Shown piece by piece: positions 33,020 through 36,300 of a DNA stretch of 36,300 nucleotides. How positions within the stretch are numbered: the first letter of the stretch is position 1; every line of letters starts with the position of its first letter. This DNA is from DAIOGN01 sp036745245 (GTDB lineage Bacteria; Zixibacteria; MSB-5A5; JAUVRN01), in assembly GCA_036745245.1 (NCBI GenBank), contig DAIOGN010000015.1, forward strand, positions 1 through 36,300, in the 5' to 3' direction. Under the pieces are notes generated by a model that did no database searches, was not told where the DNA came from, and was given only the letters and a program-made list of their open reading frames with translations. Position numbers and translations under genes: made by a program.

Positions 33020-33731
33020 ATGGATTCAATCAAGAAACGAGCCCGGATCGCGGGATTGCTGTATCTGCTGGTCGCGGTCATCGCACCCATTGGCATCATG
33101 TATGTCCCCGGCCAGCTGATCGTGCGTGGCGATGCCACGGCCACGGCGGACAACATCCGTGCGTCCGAATCGCTCTTTCGCATCGGAATCGCCAGCGAAC
33201 TGGTCGGCGCCACCCTCATGGCCTTTGTGGTGCTACAGCTCTTCTGGTTGTTCAAGGCGGTGGACGAAAAGCTGGCCTGGCTCATGCTCGTCCTGGGGGC
33301 GTTGCTTTCGATTCCGATGTCGTTTCTCAGCACGATCNNNNNNNNNNAACGAACTGGCCGCGCTGGTGCTTGTACGCGGAGGCGATTTCCTGTCCGCATT
33401 TACAGGGGCTGAGCTGGATCATCTGTCCTATCTGTTCCTCCGATTGCACAGCAAGACCCTGCAGGTTGCACAGATCTTCTGGGGGCTGTGGCTGTTCCCT
33501 TTCGGAATGCTGGTCATGCGATCGGGCTTTATCCCCCGCTTCTTTGGACTCCTGCTGTTTGTCGCGGGGCTAGGTTACCTGACCGACGCTGTGGTCAGTC
33601 TTTTGTTGCCGCAGCACGCTGAGGCCGTTGGCCAGGTCACCTTCGTGATGATCTTTGGCGAAGTGCCGATTATTTTGTGGCTCTTGATCTGGGGTGCGAG
33701 GGAGCGTTCATCGCATGCTCCGGCCGGCTAG
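33020..33731 (+). CDS. DUF4386 family membrane protein (contains assembly gap)
   Basis: About 235 residues, polytopic. The opening MDSIKKRARIAGLLYLLVAV, then the segments VGATLMAFVVLQLFWLFKAV and IFWGLWLFPFGMLVMRSGFI with FFGLLLFVAGLGYL, are the DUF4386 pattern of six membrane helices. Function of the family is unknown. AGGAAG precedes the ATG. Ten N at 33338-33347 shift the frame: the two halves only join if the real gap is a multiple of three, so the placeholder length is wrong rather than the gene broken. Confidence 0.83.
33338..33347. other. Assembly gap (10 N)
   Basis: Ten N in the DUF4386 gene. The flanking frames (ending STI, resuming NELAALVLV) disagree by one base when ten bases are assumed, so the gap length is a placeholder. 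Confidence 0.97.
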
Positions 33732-33786
33732 CCGGTGGGCGGTGTCCACTGTGGGCCCGCTGGTGGGCTGCTCGAACCGCTCGGCT

Positions 33787-33823
33787 GAGCCATAGCCACC
33801 GGCACGCCGGTGGCTTACGGCTC
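33787..33823. terminator. Strong bidirectional hairpin between convergent genes
   Basis: Inner perfect 9-bp stem AGCCACCGG-CACG-CCGGTGGCT, enclosed by an outer GAGCC ... GGCTC stem. It lies between the convergent DUF4386 and DUF1508 genes and could terminate both. No T-run. Confidence 0.5.
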
Positions 33824-33833
33824 GACCGATACC

Positions 33834-34166
33834 TCAGGCGTCAGCTGTTACGGCTGTACTGGGCCCGTTCGTTCTGACCGCTTCAAGACCGGTGTCTCGA
33901 GCTGCTGCACTCTTGTACATCTGGCTCGTGCCGATCACTTTGTGGTTCGCGGATTTCAGGTTGAAGTACCACGTCCCGTTGACAGCATCCTTCCTTTCGT
34001 ATCGCTCATTCAGGCGACTGTTCTCCCGGACCGAGACGATTCCGTTGTCGGCGGATTCCTTGCTCTCATACTGTTCACTGCGAAGAATGACCTCGCCGTT
34101 GCCTGCCTTGAGGACAAAGGTGTGTTGTCCTTTGTCGTTCTTGTTCAGCTCATAACTTCCTGTCAT
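33834..34166 (-). CDS. DUF1508 (YegP-like) protein
   Basis: A 110-residue protein of two tandem DUF1508 repeats. Each has a FxLKAxNGxVIxxSxxYxSKxxAxxGIxSV pattern: repeat 1 is TFVLKAGNGEVILRSEQYES with ADNGIVSV, repeat 2 is YFNLKSANHKVIGTSQMYKS with ARDTGLEAV. YegP-type proteins are small, soluble and widely distributed with no firm function, sometimes linked to stress. A GGGAGA ribosome-binding site precedes the ATG. The C-terminus (NGPSTAVTADA) is a short extension. Confidence 0.9.
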   Translation of the reverse strand: MTGSYELNKNDKGQHTFVLKAGNGEVILRSEQYESKESADNGIVSVRENSRLNERYERKDAVNGTWYFNLKSANHKVIGTSQMYKSAAARDTGLEAVRTNGPSTAVTADA

Positions 34167-34321
34167 GCAATCTCCCTTCGGTTAGGATGAATGGACACAC
34201 ACGCATGTCGCACGAGTGCGCGGACCGCGCAGTGCTACCATAAGCACCCATGTCTCGACCCATGATCATAGCGCCTATGGGAGCCGTCTGCCAATCGACC
34301 GAGAGATTGAAAAGAGGACTA

Positions 34322-34395
34322 CTTCCCTGGGATGGGGACTAGATCCAAACTCCATCCTATGGGTGATTGGCCCGGCCGCCTCGATTCGATAGTGT
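34322..34395 (+). promoter_or_regulatory. Promoter module upstream of the small lipoprotein gene
   Basis: TTGGCC (34367-34372), 17 bp, TAGTGT (34390-34395) form a plausible promoter 28 bp before the gene. The upstream part carries CTTCCCTG and GACTAGATCCAAA, both repeated with nearly the same spacing at 9284-9310, and the GGGACTAG...GATAGTG series also found at 9481-9521. Confidence 0.4.
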
Positions 34396-34422
34396 GGACC
34401 CAGGCACTTAACAGGAGGACCC

Positions 34423-34872
34423 ATGATCATTCAGAGATTCTCACTGCACGCAGTCATTATGATGGCCGTGATCGTCGGAGGGTTGGGCTGTTCCACCAAT
34501 CGTCGCATCGCGCCGGCGGCGGACAAGACCTTTACGCCAGCGCCGACCACCGTTGATCTGTCAAAAGGGTGGTCGATTCAATTCTGTCCAGACGAGACCA
34601 TAGACGACAATGTCTCGGTAGAAATCGGACGGGCCGACGACGAGTCCAGCCATCGCATCTGGCGCGCATTCAATCCACGCACAGATCCGACATTTCTGTT
34701 GCCGGAAGACCTTCGCTTTGTCGATAAACTTTGGATCAAGATGACTTCTGAAAACCACCGCGAGGTGGAAGCGTGCGTCAAGTACAACGGCAACGCTACA
34801 CAGAAGCTTCTGTTTCAGGATTCGGCTGAGGAGTCCATCGACCGGGCCAATAGCGAAGACTGCGGCTGCTGA
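34423..34872 (+). CDS. Small hypothetical lipoprotein
   Basis: A 149-residue protein with a lipoprotein signal peptide: basic n-region, hydrophobic core and lipobox VGGLGC, so Cys23 is probably lipidated. The mature part (KGWSIQFCPDETIDDNVSVE, LRFVDKLWIKMTSENHREVE) is not a recognised family and carries four more Cys, two in the C-terminal DCGC. An AGGAGG ribosome-binding site precedes the ATG. No functional link to its neighbours is visible. The Cys pair could bind a metal or form a disulfide; both are speculation. Confidence 0.75.
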   Translation: MIIQRFSLHAVIMMAVIVGGLGCSTNRRIAPAADKTFTPAPTTVDLSKGWSIQFCPDETIDDNVSVEIGRADDESSHRIWRAFNPRTDPTFLLPEDLRFVDKLWIKMTSENHREVEACVKYNGNATQKLLFQDSAEESIDRANSEDCGC

Positions 34873-34918
34873 CGTAGCATTCGACGTCCTTGAATCGCGC
34901 TGGGAAGACTAGGCGGAT

Positions 34919-34940
34919 GGTCCCGGTCGACACCGGGACC
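34919..34940. terminator. Hairpin between the lipoprotein gene and pyrG
   Basis: Perfect 9-bp inverted repeat GGTCCCGGT-CGAC-ACCGGGACC between two convergent genes; followed on the plus strand by TCGCCTTT, a weak T-tract. Likely terminator for one or both. Confidence 0.55.
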
Positions 34941-35025
34941 TCGCCTTTACCGTTCGCACGTCGGATGCGATGCCGGCTTTCCGGATCGGCCTCGAACCTT
35001 CAGTCCATGGCCGACCCAACGGCAC

Positions 35026-36300
35026 TTACCGCTCCGAGCGCTCGGATGTGGGAATCCCGATCTCTCGAGCACAACGATACTCCACCGAGGCGCGCACGAA
35101 CTCACGGAACAGCGGGTGCGGCGACAACGGCCGGCTCTTGAGTTCGGGATGGTACTGCACACCCACGAACCACGGATGATCGGGAAGTTCGATGCACTCC
35201 ACCAGTTTGCCGTCGGGCGAAAGTCCTGAGAGGCGCATGCCGGCACGCGACAGCTCGTCGCGGTAATTGTTGTTCACTTCGTAGCGATGGCGGTGGCGTT
35301 CAGAGATCTTGTCTTTGCCATACACTTCGCGAACGCGTGAGCCCTCTGCCAGCACGGCGGGGTAGGCGCCCAGGCGCATGGTGCCGCCCATCTGCGTCAC
35401 GTCCTTCTGGTCGGCCATGATGTGGATCACCGGATGCTCGGCCTCATTATTGAATTCGTATGAATGCGCCGCCGGCAGGCCGCACTTGTTGCGCGCGTAT
35501 TCGATCACCGCGCACTGGAGCCCAAGACAGATACCAAAGAACGGAATCCGGTGTTCGCGTACGAAACGGATGGCCTCGATCTTGCCTTCCACTCCCCGTT
35601 CGCCAAAGCCGCCGGGAATGAGCAGGCCGTCCACGTTGTTGAGGTACTTCTCGGCACCGTGCTTGTGGATGTTCTCCGACGACACCCACTCCAGGTCTAC
35701 CCGCACGTCGTTGGCCACGCCCGCGTGCACAAACGATTCGATGATTGATTTGTAAGCGTCCTTAAGGTTGACGTACTTGCCGCAAATGGCCACGGTCACG
35801 CGGCCGGAAGGGCTCTTGGCGCGATCCACCATGCGCTGCCACTGGGCCAGATCTGCTGGGCGCGTTTCAAGCTTCAGGAAGTCCAGAACCAGGAGATCGA
35901 GCCGCTGCTGGTGGAACCAAAGCGGCACCTCGTAAATCGTTTCCACGTCCGTGGCGGAGATCACGTACTCGGCCGGCACAGAACAGAACAATCCGATCTT
36001 CTCTCGCACCGAATCCGACAGCGGCTGGGCGCAGCGAGCCAACAGCGCGTTGGGCTGAATCCCGATGGAACGCAGTTCCTTCACGGAGTGCTGCGTGGGC
36101 TTGGTCTTGAACTCGTCGGCCGTTCCGATGTAGGGGACCAGGGTGAGGTGGACGTACATCACGTTGTCGCGGCCCTCTTCCAACCCCATCTGGCGGATGG
36201 CTTCCAGAAAGGGCAGACCCTCGATGTCGCCTACCGTGCCGCCGATCTCGGTGATCACGATGTCGAGCTCGAGCTCCCTGGTGACCTGCCGGATCCGGGC
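35026..36300 (-). CDS. pyrG: CTP synthase, C-terminal 424 residues (partial)
   Basis: The gene continues beyond the right edge; about 115-120 N-terminal residues of a usual 535-545 are missing. The visible part starts in the synthetase domain (ELELDIVITEIGGTVGDIEG, LEEGRDNVMYVHLTLVPYIG) and includes QHSVKELRSIGIQPNALLAR. A class-I glutamine amidotransferase domain follows, with nucleophile Cys in FFGICLGLQCAV, and the His-Glu pair in VGVQYHPELKSRPLSPHPLF. It converts UTP and glutamine to CTP. The frame stays open through 36300, so a GTG at 36258 is internal, not the start. Confidence 0.97.
   Translation of the reverse strand, partial: ARIRQVTRELELDIVITEIGGTVGDIEGLPFLEAIRQMGLEEGRDNVMYVHLTLVPYIGTADEFKTKPTQHSVKELRSIGIQPNALLARCAQPLSDSVREKIGLFCSVPAEYVISATDVETIYEVPLWFHQQRLDLLVLDFLKLETRPADLAQWQRMVDRAKSPSGRVTVAICGKYVNLKDAYKSIIESFVHAGVANDVRVDLEWVSSENIHKHGAEKYLNNVDGLLIPGGFGERGVEGKIEAIRFVREHRIPFFGICLGLQCAVIEYARNKCGLPAAHSYEFNNEAEHPVIHIMADQKDVTQMGGTMRLGAYPAVLAEGSRVREVYGKDKISERHRHRYEVNNNYRDELSRAGMRLSGLSPDGKLVECIELPDHPWFVGVQYHPELKSRPLSPHPLFREFVRASVEYRCAREIGIPTSERSER

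Noticed and set aside
1..36300. CRISPR arrays, tRNA or rRNA genes, insertion sequences
   Set aside because: No regularly spaced repeats, no tRNA cloverleaf or rRNA sequence and no transposase frame or terminal inverted repeats were seen, though a covariance-model scan was not possible.

Overview
The window is a GC-rich piece of a diderm (outer-membrane) bacterial genome: it encodes a TolC-type outer-membrane factor, an RND pump, Sec signal peptides and two lipoproteins. GTG and TTG starts are common and genes sit in tight 4-bp-overlap operons. Two runs of exactly 10 N inside otherwise continuous genes mark it as a scaffolded draft or metagenome assembly. The phylum cannot be fixed from this sequence; the gene mix (DciA-like gene next to gyrB, HEAT/HD-GYP pair) would suit Gemmatimonadota, Eisenbacteria or a deltaproteobacterial-type lineage, but that is a guess.

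Region 1 (about 1-14,870) is a copper/silver resistance island. On the minus strand it holds an NtrB/NtrC-type two-component pair (the regulator is cut by the window start), a small hypothetical gene, a secreted heavy-metal-binding-domain (HMBD) protein, the efflux operon cusC-cusB-cusA, and an operon of a second HMBD lipoprotein plus a P1B copper ATPase. On the plus strand are a methionine-rich periplasmic protein and a CxxCH haem-binding protein. The notable finding is in the spacers. Upstream of cusC there is a near-consensus sigma-54 promoter, a perfect IHF consensus, and a pair of GAATA-N-TATTC palindromes exactly 20 bp apart. The same layout recurs, more degenerate, upstream of both HMBD genes. 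This predicts a sigma-54 regulon driven by the NtrC-like regulator, unlike the classical OmpR-type CusRS control.

Region 2 (14,711-18,234) begins with a recombination scar: a 46-codon frame that starts as a copper-ATPase YHS domain and runs into a displaced fragment of the nearby glycosyltransferase gene. It continues with a minus-strand operon of M24 peptidase, family-4-like glycosyltransferase and WecA/MraY-type sugar-phosphate transferase.

Region 3 (18,355-28,763) holds chromosomal functions. A HEAT-repeat protein and an HD-GYP phosphodiesterase are coupled and share an unrecognised N-terminal module. They are followed by a DUF721/DciA-like gene, gyrB, an HlyD/ABC/ABC-2 exporter operon, and a convergent MscS-type channel.

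Region 4 (28,881-36,300) holds a 35-residue lysine-rich microprotein gene, a two-gene secondary-metabolite operon (Sfp-type phosphopantetheinyl transferase plus a free-standing A-T-TE synthetase with no condensation domain), a DUF4386 membrane protein, a YegP-like DUF1508 protein, a small lipoprotein, and the 3' part of pyrG. The A-T-TE enzyme lacks the adenylation-domain Asp that binds an alpha-amino group and has the size and layout of aryl-pyruvate-dimerising synthetases (atromentin/ralfuranone type). It is the best candidate here for undescribed chemistry.
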